A stretch of 13,926 bases of DNA from JBKHHU01 sp046539045 (GCA_046539045.1 JBKHHU010000082.1:1-13926), one strand, 5' to 3'. Shown: positions 7,402-13,926, counted from the stretch's first letter. Translations and numbers: made by a program. The notes: generated by a model from the sequence alone, not told the origin.

Positions 7402-7834
7402 TGACCCAGCCGCCAACGGAACCGACGTACCCGCAATGGTTATCACCCTCCGTGGGGCGAAAGATTGAAGGTGCCCACGGGAGGCGCGGAAAGCACGGAG
7501 GTCATTCGTGGGCAAACGGGTGTTAGCCACGAACAGCGCGAACAACGCGAACTTGCTTCCGAAGCGGAGTTTTGAGCCTTTATATTTCGGAATTTGGATT
7601 TGTTTCGGATTTCGGGATTCGGGTTTCGAATTTGCAGATAGCAGCCACGAACAGCGCGAACGACGCGAACTTGTGGCTCGACCACGATCTGGCGGCCGTG
7701 GCTACTTGCTCAGGCCCCTTCGGGGCCAACGGCAGGCACGAGTTCTCGCGCAAGTCCCGTAGGGACGTTTGCCAGTAGCCACGCGGCGCTAGCCCGTGGA
7801 AAGCTCCACGCGAATAAGATGAGCGGCTGTGCGA
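7402..7834. repeat. Repeat-rich spacer after yidC
   Basis: No real gene lies in these 433 bases. From left to right it holds a CCGTGGG/CCCACGG inverted repeat (7450-7480). Next is a 31-base direct repeat at 7525-7555 and 7643-7673 (one mismatch), made of a 9-base unit of the form CACGAACAG/CGCGAACAA. Between the copies is an AT-richer tract (7579-7635) of irregular TTTCGG/GATTTC units. Three small hairpins follow: GGCCCC/GGGGCC (7713-7727), GTCCC-GTA-GGGAC (7754-7766) and CCACG/CGTGG (7779-7799). A further CGTGGA-AAGC-TCCACG lies at 7795-7810 near the end of the 7835-10027 gene. None has a T-run that would make a clear terminator. Confidence 0.6.
7525..7673 (+). repeat. 31-base direct repeat, two copies
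   Basis: Copies at 7525-7555 and 7643-7673 differ at one base (AACAACGCG versus AACGACGCG). Each begins AGCCACGAACAGCGCGAAC and ends GCGAACTTG, three turns of a 9-base unit. The spacing, copy number and lack of further copies rule out a CRISPR array. They look like two insertions, or a local duplication, of one spacer repeat. Confidence 0.7.
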
Positions 7835-10027
7835 TCAGAAGTCTTCCACTTCGCTCTTGCCCTCGCCGCTCCAGGCCTTCCTGGATTCTTCCAGCTGCTT
7901 CTCAAAGACCTTTCGCTCGATGATCTTTGTCGAGCCGTCCACATAAGCCACCAGCACGTGAGTCGCTGATTCGGGCGGCTGTGGGTACAGAATGATCGTC
8001 TTTCCCGCCTGTTTGACGGAGTTGAGGCTCCCCTTGCCGAGATACACGATCTGCCCGGAACGGAGAGCCTTCTCCATCCGGTCGCTGATGTAGGTGTACC
8101 GCTGCAACTGGTTGCGATCGAGCTTCGTCGGAAGCAGGCCCTGGTTCTCCGTGGCGTACACGTGCAGTCCCCTGCTGAGCGAGTTCATGGAGTACAACAT
8201 AGATGCGACTCGCCGGGCCTGCTGGGCCTTGGCGATCATCGGCGCGATGAGGGTTGGCATCGCCACGTTGTACAGGTCGCCCAACGCCGCAATCGGACAC
8301 CGGCCGTAGCTTTCGTAGACGATCCCATTCTCGGCTGCGTAGGCGGCGCTGACCGACCGGCCGAGGTACTTCTCCAATTTGCCAAGCGTCGGCAGCCATT
8401 CCACCGCGGTCTCAATCCCCACCTCCTTGGCCAGCTCGTTGCCCATAATCGACCCACCGACCAGCAGCGCCCCGTACAGGTTGCGACTCAGACTCGCATA
8501 GTTGATGTAGGTGACGGTCACACCCTTGCCGGACAGGTGACTCATCGCGGTCTTGTACTGCTCATTGTCCGTCAGGGGCTTGGACTTGCCGCTGTTGGCG
8601 AGGGTTGTGGCGACGACCTGCGGCCAGAGAGCCACGTAGAATTTGCCCTTGTGTACCGTCCAGGCCGGGGCAATCGGCATGGACGTGCCGCCCAGTCGCA
8701 TCGAGAGATAGCGAATGTCGGCGACATCCGAGTCGGCCTTCTTGAGTCGGACCCACTGGCGGGTCCTGCCGTAGCGTTCCCGCTCGGTGCCTTTGAGCAT
8801 CTCAGCCGCCCTGGTCTCGATCTTCTTCAGCGCGGCCTGGAGCTTCTCCTCGTCCTTCACCTGGAAGGTCAGGACCGTCCCGGTCAGCAGTCCGCCCTGG
8901 GACGGAGCGGAGGAAATCGTGCCGACGTTCCCCAGGCCGGCGAAGATGTCCTTCTCCAGAGACACGCCGAACTGGTCCTCGAAATTGGCGACCATCTGCT
9001 CTACCTGCCGGCGCATGTCCGGGTCGAGCGCGTCGATACTCGCCAGTATGGTCTTGTAGCTTTTCTCGGCGTCCACACGCCCTGCCGCGGCGAAATCGGC
9101 GTCGGCCGGCAATTGAGCCAGTTCCTCCGCCGTCAGCGGCTCCCCGGCCAGCATCCCCAGAGCCCCTGCTTTGGGGTCCGGTTTCAAAATCATCGCCTTG
9201 GAGTACAGGCCGCGGTCGACGATACGCACCGCCCCCACCGCGGCGGTTGCTTTCTCCAGACCGAGCACCTTGTTGATCTGATCGGCTTTAACGCCCTCAT
9301 CGACGATGCCGAACCCAAGATTCGCCCCGATCTGCGGAAGGACCTGCGTCCGGATGGTGGCAACGTCGATGTAATACGCCAGCTGCAGGTTCTCGCCGTT
9401 GACCTGCTCCATGGCTGTCTGGAAATTCTTGCTGCTCTCAAGCGTCTCTTTCCCGGACGGGTCGATGACGAACTGGGCAACATTCTCGCCCAAGGCCGCG
9501 AAGAACAGATTGTTCTTGAAGCCCATGCACAGCGCCCCGTCTTTCCGCAGGGATACCCGGTAGTAGGAGGTTCCCTTGAAGGATTCCTCGGTGAAGCTGG
9601 GCATCCGTTTGTAAGTGTCCCGGATGACGTTGAAGTCCTTCTCGAACGCCTGGCGGTCGGCACCCAGATCAATCAGCAGCACCCCTTGCGGGGACCCGCC
9701 GTTGCTCTTCTTGTCGTAATCGGTCATCGCCAGGGCAAACGGATGCTTCCACGCCACGCCCAGCATACCCTCTACGGCGTCGGCGATGTCCTTTTGGCTG
9801 CCGCGGGCGTTCTTGTCAATCGCCGCCTTGATCGACTCCAGCATCTTGCCCACGCCCGGCTCGGCCACCATCTGCCCGAGATACGACCCTTCGAAAGTAA
9901 TGTTCTTGCCCGACCAGCCGATATAGTACACAGGATCAGCGGGAAGAGATTCGGTCAGTGGCTGACCCGCAGCCAACCCGCTGAGGCAGACCAGCAGCAG
10001 TGCCGTAATGAAAATGCGACTTTTCAT
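7835..10027 (-). CDS. Exported 730-residue protein with pseudopilin-like C-terminal part
   Basis: The function is not known to me. A signal peptide is clear: MKSRIF, a hydrophobic core LLLVCLSGLAAG, and cleavage near residue 20-21. The mature protein starts with SLPADPVYYIGWSG. The middle contains phrases such as FEDQFGVSLEKDIFAGLGNV and TFQVKDEEKLQAALKKIE (about 345-410) that recall DUF3352-like surface proteins, a weak match from memory. The C-terminal part (about 597-700) resembles the soluble part of planctomycete pseudopilins: AKAQQARRVASMLYSMNSLS, then HVYATENQGLLP, and later ILYPQP...HVLVAYVDGS. AAGGAG 8 bases before the ATG sets the start. The lipoprotein gene at 10203 diverges from it across 175 bases, so shared regulation is possible. 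I found no clear promoter. Confidence 0.8.
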   Translation of the reverse strand: MKSRIFITALLLVCLSGLAAGQPLTESLPADPVYYIGWSGKNITFEGSYLGQMVAEPGVGKMLESIKAAIDKNARGSQKDIADAVEGMLGVAWKHPFALAMTDYDKKSNGGSPQGVLLIDLGADRQAFEKDFNVIRDTYKRMPSFTEESFKGTSYYRVSLRKDGALCMGFKNNLFFAALGENVAQFVIDPSGKETLESSKNFQTAMEQVNGENLQLAYYIDVATIRTQVLPQIGANLGFGIVDEGVKADQINKVLGLEKATAAVGAVRIVDRGLYSKAMILKPDPKAGALGMLAGEPLTAEELAQLPADADFAAAGRVDAEKSYKTILASIDALDPDMRRQVEQMVANFEDQFGVSLEKDIFAGLGNVGTISSAPSQGGLLTGTVLTFQVKDEEKLQAALKKIETRAAEMLKGTERERYGRTRQWVRLKKADSDVADIRYLSMRLGGTSMPIAPAWTVHKGKFYVALWPQVVATTLANSGKSKPLTDNEQYKTAMSHLSGKGVTVTYINYASLSRNLYGALLVGGSIMGNELAKEVGIETAVEWLPTLGKLEKYLGRSVSAAYAAENGIVYESYGRCPIAALGDLYNVAMPTLIAPMIAKAQQARRVASMLYSMNSLSRGLHVYATENQGLLPTKLDRNQLQRYTYISDRMEKALRSGQIVYLGKGSLNSVKQAGKTIILYPQPPESATHVLVAYVDGSTKIIERKVFEKQLEESRKAWSGEGKSEVEDF

Positions 10028-10202
10028 GAAAAAACTCCTTCCCGCGTGTAGACTGGGTACTGTTCCAGCATCGGCCGGGACAGATGTATCAGACAGTGTG
10101 GACTGGATTTCTGGTTATCTTACGAACGCCAAACTCGGCTTGCCAGCGGAAACTCGGCCACGGCAGGCGGAGGTTGAAGTACTCTCCGAACAGGTTAGAC
10201 GC

Positions 10203-11204
10203 ATGACCACTACTCGACGTTTGCTCATTCTTGCGATTTGTTTCCTGCCGTTTGTCGCCGCCTGCGATCCGGACGCCGCGGTGGAGATCGAGTCGTTCCA
10301 GCCGCTGGAGACACAGACCTCCAGCCGCAGTTGGTCCAGCAAATCCTTCGCGGGCCAGCAGATCGATTCGACTCGCTACCGGCTCTACACCACCGCCGAA
10401 AACTACGGGTTGGTGCGACGCATGCCCGGGTTCATGGAAGCCGCCAACGACCAGTACCGACGCCTGACCGGCCTGCAGCCGGAAGAATACCAGCAGAAGC
10501 TGCCCATCTATCTCATGGCCACTCGCCGGCAGTGGGCGAGCCTGACCCGTCGGGCTGTTGGAAGAGACCTGCCCATCGCCGCGGGAGGCTACTGCTACAA
10601 GGGCGTCTGCGTGTTCTGGGACATCGGCTCCTACAACACCTTCTCGGTCGCCGCCCACGAAGGGCTCCACCAATTTCTCTACCATCACCTCGAGGATCCG
10701 CTGCCTATGGCCCTGGAAGAGGGTCTCGCTACCATAAGCGAAGGCTATGAAATCCGCCAGGAGGGCGTCCGCTTCACGCCGGACAAGAACAGCCGCCGGT
10801 ACACGGATCTGCGCGCCGCAATCATCAACCGCCACTGGAAGTCGCTGGACACGCTCCTGTATCTCAATTCCGAAGAGGCCAATCAGGGCTCGCAGCAGGA
10901 ATCGCTCAGCTACTACGGACAGGTCTGGGCACTCATGGATTTTATCCAGACCGACCCGGGCAGGAAAGCTGCCTTCCATCGCCTGCTTCAGGATGCCGCA
11001 GCCGGGAAACTTCATGAAACAGTGGGGCTCTCCCGCCGGCAGTTCCAGGCGCTCAAGAAGAACCAGAGACAGTATAACCGGCGGGTATCCAGGGTGCTTT
11101 TCGTCCACTACTTCGGAGATGATCTGGAGACCTTCGAGCGCGAATACACCCGTCACGCCCGAAAGCTGGGTGGGATCGTACAGACCCCGTCGGTCAATCG
11201 CTGA
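10203..11204 (+). CDS. Lipoprotein with HEGLH zinc-peptidase motif
   Basis: This 333-residue protein is probably a membrane-anchored metallopeptidase-like lipoprotein. The signal sequence MTTTRRLLILAICFLPFVAA ends at lipobox VAAC, so C21 would be lipidated; Asp at +2 favours inner-membrane retention by the E. coli rule. The domain SVAAHEGLHQFLYHH has the HExxH zinc motif (H152, E153, H156). LEEGLATISEG follows (E172/E173), a likely third ligand, as in peptidase-MA/DUF1570-like gluzincins. Family assignment is by motif only. The open frame runs back to 10008, but those residues are not signal-like; the ATG at 10203 directly begins the signal peptide, though its ribosome site (AGGTTA, 10192) is weak. 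The substrate is unknown. The PtsN-like gene follows 83 bases later on the same strand. Confidence 0.8.
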   Translation: MTTTRRLLILAICFLPFVAACDPDAAVEIESFQPLETQTSSRSWSSKSFAGQQIDSTRYRLYTTAENYGLVRRMPGFMEAANDQYRRLTGLQPEEYQQKLPIYLMATRRQWASLTRRAVGRDLPIAAGGYCYKGVCVFWDIGSYNTFSVAAHEGLHQFLYHHLEDPLPMALEEGLATISEGYEIRQEGVRFTPDKNSRRYTDLRAAIINRHWKSLDTLLYLNSEEANQGSQQESLSYYGQVWALMDFIQTDPGRKAAFHRLLQDAAAGKLHETVGLSRRQFQALKKNQRQYNRRVSRVLFVHYFGDDLETFEREYTRHARKLGGIVQTPSVNR

Positions 11205-11287
11205 TGTCCCCGACGGCGACGGCAGATCGATCTTGCACGCAACGGTTCCCAACGATACCGTTTGCCCGGCACGCGGAGTGAGTGGTC

Positions 11288-11749
11288 ATGGCCTTGACGG
11301 ACATAATTTCACCGGCGAGAGTGAAAGTCGCACTCAGCGCCGACGGCAAGCGCGATCTGATCGAGCAGCTTGTCGATGCGCTGGTGGCCGACGGGTCCGC
11401 AACCGACAGGGCGGCCGTGCTGCAGGCCGTCTGCGATCGCGAGGCGACGCGGACAACCGGTATCGGGGAAGGCGTGGCCATTCCGCACGGTAAATGCGAT
11501 GCAGTGGACAGTCTGCTGCTGGTCATCACCACGCTGGAAAGGCCCGTCGACTTCGAGAGCGTCGACGGTCAACCCATCGACATCGCCTTCCTCCTGGTCA
11601 GCCCGGTGAGCCTGACCGGCCCGCACATTCAGGCGCTGGCCCGCATCGCCCGCCTGCTGGGCAACGCCCTGTTCCGCAACCGCCTCCTGCAGGCCGACAC
11701 GCCGGAGGAAGTCTGCTCGCTCATCCGGCGGGAAGAAGACCACCTCTGA
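11288..11749 (+). CDS. PTS EIIA-type protein (PtsN / fructose family)
   Basis: This 153-residue cytoplasmic protein is a stand-alone EIIA domain of the fructose/mannitol/nitrogen-PTS family. It would accept phosphate from HPr or NPr on histidine and either pass it to a sugar transporter or, like PtsN, act as a regulator. The active-site motif TGIGEGVAIPHGK is intact, with H67 as the phospho-acceptor. FLLVSP and the C-terminal region HIQALARIARLLGN...LL also fit the family. No EIIB/EIIC gene is nearby, which favours a regulatory PtsN-like role. GGAG (11275-11278) lies 9 bases before the ATG at 11288, better placed than for the GTG at 11282. It converges on folC, whose terminator hairpin lies in the 173-base gap. 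I see no T-rich terminator for its own strand. Confidence 0.9.
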   Translation: MALTDIISPARVKVALSADGKRDLIEQLVDALVADGSATDRAAVLQAVCDREATRTTGIGEGVAIPHGKCDAVDSLLLVITTLERPVDFESVDGQPIDIAFLLVSPVSLTGPHIQALARIARLLGNALFRNRLLQADTPEEVCSLIRREEDHL

Positions 11750-11854
11750 GATCCTGCCGAGCCGCGGTGCGGCATCCGTCGCCCGCCGAACCGCAGGCAC
11801 CCTCTCCTACGCAACCGCCGATCCCCTGCCGGACAAGTAATCACCAAGCCATAG

Positions 11855-11890
11855 AAAAAGCCCACCGGTCTCCTTCCGACCCGATGGGCT
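11855..11890 (-). terminator. Intrinsic terminator of folC
   Basis: Read on the minus strand, AGCCCATCGG pairs along all 10 bases with CCGGTGGGCT (one T-G wobble) around a 12-base loop, and the stem runs into TTTTTCTA. Arms are 11881-11890 and 11859-11868; the T-run lies at 11859-11855. It starts 33 bases after the folC stop codon. On the plus strand the same stem is followed only by TCTCC, so it should end the PtsN-like transcript poorly. Confidence 0.85.
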
Positions 11891-11922
11891 TCTCCGCAAT
11901 AATCCGTCGGTAGTCTGTTGGT

Positions 11923-13320
11923 TTACTTGCCGTCCAGCAACTGCTTGGCCTCGCCGATCAGATAGAACGAGCCGGTCAGGCAGATGATGTCCTCCCTGCT
12001 GACCGCGTTGTGGGCCACGCGGACCGCGTCGGTGAGATTGTCGGTAATCTGCGCGACGCGTCCGGAAATCTCCTCGTAGACCTCGGCAAGGTCCTTCGGG
12101 GCGGCCGCCCGGGGGTTGTTCTTCGTGCGGGTGAAGATCACCTTATCGGCTCCGGTGGCGATCTGCTTCATCATCCCGGGGATGTCCTTGTCCGCAGCAC
12201 AGCCGAAGATCATGACCATCGAATCGTACGGAATGTGCTGGCCGATCGCCCGCATCAGCGCCTGGACGGAGGCGGCGTTGTGGGCCCCGTCGACCAGGAT
12301 CCGCGGGTCGTCATAGAGCATTTCCATCCTGCCGGGCAGATCTACCGCCTGCAGACCCTCAATGGCCGCCTGGTCGTCGATCTCCATGCCCTGGCACTTC
12401 AACTCGTCCAGCAGCGCCAAAGCCAATCCGCAGTTCATCGCCTGGTGCTCACCGAGTACGGGCACCGTCAGGTGCTCGAACTTGCTGCGGGGCGTGGTCA
12501 GGCAGACCCGCGTGTGACAGCCCTGCAGACGCGAGGACTCCACGCGGAAACTGAATTCGATGTCCTTCCCGGTGAACCGCAAGGGCGCGTTGGCCTTCCG
12601 CGCTTCCCGCTTGAGAACGCGCTCCGCCGTCGGGTCCTGCTCGACACTGATGGCGGGAATCTCCTGTTTCAGGATGCCCGCCTTCTCCGCGGCGATCTTG
12701 TCCAGCGTGTCCCCGAGCTGCTGCATGTGGTCCATCGAGATGCTGGTCAGCCCGCACACGCGCGGTTTCAGCACGTTGGTGCTGTCAAGCCGCCCGCCGA
12801 GCCCCGTCTCGATCACCGCGATGTCCACTTCCTGGTCCGCAAAGTGCATGAACGCCAGCGAAGTGAAGATCTCGAAGAACGTCGGCTTGGACTCAGCCAT
12901 CTTCTCGATGACCGGCTCGGCCTTGGCGATCAGACGCGTCAGCGCTGCCTGCGTGATGATGTCGCCATTGATGCGGATCCGCTCCCGCACATCCTTGATG
13001 TGCGGAGACGTATACAGGCCGACCTTGTAGCCGCAGGCCTGCAGCATCGAGGCGAGCATCGTCGAGGTAGAGCCTTTGCCCTTGGTCCCGGCGATGTGGA
13101 CGGTTTGAATCTTCTTCTCCGGATTGCCGAGCTTCTTGAGCAGCGTCTCCATGCGATCGAGACTGAACGTGTCCCGGTTGTACCGCACGCGGAGCATCTG
13201 CTCGTAATCGGTTTGCGAGAAGAGATATCTCAGAGCCGAATCGTAGGTTCGGATCGATCGTTTTTTGCCTCGCGTGGAGCGTTTCCGCTTCCGGGAGGTC
13301 TTGCGGGCTGCAGTTACCAT
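11923..13320 (-). CDS. folC: FolC, folylpolyglutamate/dihydrofolate synthase
   Basis: FolC adds glutamate to folates and, in bifunctional forms, joins dihydropteroate to glutamate, using ATP in the cytoplasm. The 465 residues show the Mur-ligase-type layout: P-loop GTKGKGST (78-85), substrate loop TSPHI (104-108), ETGLGGRLDSTN (171-182), SMDHMQQLGDTLDKIAAEKA (from about 195, with K213 matching the family's carbamylated lysine), and DGAHN opening the C-terminal ligase domain. The start is the ATG at 13320. No ATG, GTG or TTG lies between it and the conserved TYDSALRYL, and upstream frame positions fall inside the promoter. Residues 2-24 are an unusual basic leader (KTSRKRKRSTRGKKR). There is no ribosome site because the promoter is almost at the start codon. 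An intrinsic terminator follows the gene. Confidence 0.95.
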   Translation of the reverse strand: MVTAARKTSRKRKRSTRGKKRSIRTYDSALRYLFSQTDYEQMLRVRYNRDTFSLDRMETLLKKLGNPEKKIQTVHIAGTKGKGSTSTMLASMLQACGYKVGLYTSPHIKDVRERIRINGDIITQAALTRLIAKAEPVIEKMAESKPTFFEIFTSLAFMHFADQEVDIAVIETGLGGRLDSTNVLKPRVCGLTSISMDHMQQLGDTLDKIAAEKAGILKQEIPAISVEQDPTAERVLKREARKANAPLRFTGKDIEFSFRVESSRLQGCHTRVCLTTPRSKFEHLTVPVLGEHQAMNCGLALALLDELKCQGMEIDDQAAIEGLQAVDLPGRMEMLYDDPRILVDGAHNAASVQALMRAIGQHIPYDSMVMIFGCAADKDIPGMMKQIATGADKVIFTRTKNNPRAAAPKDLAEVYEEISGRVAQITDNLTDAVRVAHNAVSREDIICLTGSFYLIGEAKQLLDGK

Positions 13321-13330
13321 GATGCGGCAG

Positions 13331-13359
13331 AGTATAGCAGAGGTGCCCGGAAAATGCAA
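13331..13359 (-). promoter_or_regulatory. Extended -10 promoter for leaderless folC mRNA
   Basis: On the minus strand TATACT (13331-13336, five of six matches) is preceded by TGC, an extended -10, and 17 bases upstream lies TTGCAT (13354-13359, three of six). Only ten bases separate the -10 from the folC ATG, so transcription starting 6-7 bases downstream would give a leader of about 3-4 bases. No Shine-Dalgarno sequence is present, which fits leaderless translation. Confidence 0.6.
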
Positions 13360-13545
13360 GATGCTGGGATGCAATCAATCACATGTAACTGCATTTCGGG
13401 GGTGTTTTCCACCAGAAAATTCTTTTTCCCACCTGCATCAACCGTAAAGGGTTGCACCTAGCGGCTGCCGGCCGGTGCTTGAACCTCCCAAACCTGTCTC
13501 CTGCGCACATTCGCCCGTTGACTTCCCTCCCGGCGCGCGGCATCT

Positions 13546-13593
13546 GCAAATCCGCCCGGACGCAAAATCCGCCCGGGCGGACGTCGGATTTGC
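13546..13593. repeat. Nested palindrome
   Basis: GCAAATCCG (13546-13554) and CGGATTTGC (13585-13593) are perfect 9-base arms. Between them sits a perfect 14-base palindrome TCCGCCCGGGCGGA (13568-13581). The left arm region (CAAATCCGCCCGGACG) is also nearly repeated directly at 13563-13578 (AAAATCCGCCCGGGCG). The whole could fold as one long hairpin or serve as a dyad protein site. Confidence 0.6.
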
Positions 13594-13627
13594 CGTTCAA
13601 CCTGAAAGGCTTGCATATCTGAAGCGA

Positions 13628-13670
13628 AGGGTCAATCGCAGCCGTTCGCGATTGACCCTGGTAATCAGGG
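13628..13670. repeat. Two overlapping hairpins sharing four bases
   Basis: A perfect 12-base stem (AGGGTCAATCGC 13628-13639 with GCGATTGACCCT 13648-13659, 8-base loop) overlaps a second hairpin CCCTG-GTAAT-CAGGG (13656-13670). The shared CCCT can pair in only one of them at a time. No T-run follows on either strand. Confidence 0.6.
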
Positions 13671-13701
13671 GTGAGACAGGTAGGTGTCCCGCCTTTTCGC
13701 C

Positions 13702-13899
13702 GCAGGCTGAAGGCCTGCTATAGAACGATTTCATTTTGTCAATGGCCTCCGCGGGCACGCCGTCCATATCAGCCCTTCAGGCTGCTTCATCGATCAGGAA
13801 ACCTCTATACGGGGTCGCCCAAATTCCAGGGCGGCGCGGCCTCGCTTGGCGGCGAGGCCGCTCTGTTCTTCGCTCCAGTGATTCCAGGCCGTTGGCCTG
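13702..13899. repeat. Short palindromic modules with GGCCTG/CAGGC words
   Basis: GCAGGC-TGAAG-GCCTGC (13702-13718), AGCC-CTTC-AGGCT (13771-13783), GCGGCCTCGC-TTGGCG-GCGAGGCCGC (13836-13861) and CAGGCC-GTT-GGCCTG (13885-13899) follow one another within 200 bases. Such small 'aggctgaaggcct' hairpins are, as I recall, frequent in planctomycete spacers. The 10-base stem at 13836 is followed on the plus strand by TCTGTTCTTC, a poor but possible terminator tail. Confidence 0.5.
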
Positions 13900-13926
13900 T
13901 ACAACGCAAAGGCTCGCGCCGGATAA

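Larger units (their letters stand above)
13375..13926. other. Non-coding region crowded with inverted repeats
   Basis: I see no convincing gene in the last 552 bases. The stretch after the folC promoter contains at least six inverted repeats, itemised separately: 13546-13593, 13628-13670, 13702-13718, 13836-13861 and 13885-13899. A weaker GACA-GGTAGG-TGTC lies at 13675-13688. The right third is studded with short GGCCTG/CAGGCC words. No neighbouring gene is visible on the right, so any role as a terminator or leader for a gene beyond the window cannot be judged. Confidence 0.6.

Noticed and set aside
7525..7673. CRISPR array
   Set aside because: Only two repeat copies, an AT-rich repetitive spacer far too long for a CRISPR spacer, and no cas genes.
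7508..7762. 84-residue open frame in the spacer after yidC
   Set aside because: It translates the 31-base repeats and AT-rich tract. The repeated ATNSAN- and HEQRERREL-like text is a product of the DNA repeat, not a protein.
8162..10051. 629-residue open frame on the plus strand
   Set aside because: It is opposite the signal-peptide-bearing 730-residue gene, has no signal or domain of its own, and reads as an antisense shadow.
10008..10202. Earlier start for the HEGLH lipoprotein
   Set aside because: The extra residues lack signal character and overlap the start of the divergent gene. The ATG at 10203 gives a perfect lipoprotein signal.
11252..11280. Promoter TTGCAC-17-TACCGT before the PtsN-like gene
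   Set aside because: Only three of six bases match in each hexamer, which is too weak to call.
12010..13461. 483-residue open frame on the plus strand
   Set aside because: It is antisense to folC and runs through its promoter; no family resemblance.
13375..13926. tRNA or known structured RNA
   Set aside because: No cloverleaf arms, anticodon loop or recognisable riboswitch core could be found; the stems present are simple hairpins.

Overview
This window looks like chromosomal core DNA from a GC-rich Gram-negative-type bacterium, most likely a member of the Planctomycetota (perhaps Phycisphaerae-like). The organism call is inference. It rests on the large secreted proteins of unknown function, the flavour of the metallophosphoesterase and YidC proteins, and spacers filled with short degenerate repeats and palindromes of a kind I associate with planctomycete genomes. 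I see no phage, transposase, integron, CRISPR array, rRNA or tRNA.

Layout, left to right. Positions 1-178 are repeat-like non-coding DNA. Two genes for exported proteins of unknown function follow on the minus strand: 890-2527 (SBBP-type beta-propeller) and 179-844 (small basic exported protein), 45 bases apart and probably one transcript. Upstream of them on the same strand is a pair of housekeeping genes, tsaB (3234-3929, tRNA t6A synthesis) and a tandem-ACT protein (2685-3152). A very GC-rich spacer with two back-to-back promoter candidates separates tsaB from a plus-strand metallophosphoesterase (4279-5052). After that comes yidC (5194-7401, GTG start), the membrane-protein insertase.

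Positions 7402-7834 are a repeat-rich spacer. A 730-residue exported protein (7835-10027, minus) is divergent from a lipoprotein with an HEGLH zinc-protease motif (10203-11204, plus). A PtsN-like PTS EIIA protein follows (11288-11749, plus). It converges on folC (11923-13320, minus), which has a textbook intrinsic terminator and an extended -10 promoter so close to its ATG that the mRNA should be almost leaderless. The last 550 bases are non-coding and crowded with inverted repeats.

The recognised genes (tsaB, yidC, folC, ptsN-like) are general housekeeping and do not form one pathway. The less ordinary material is the propeller/small-protein pair, the 730-residue protein with a pseudopilin-like C-terminal region beside the lipoprotein peptidase, and the structured repeats in the three spacers. 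I found no convincing new defence or mobile system.
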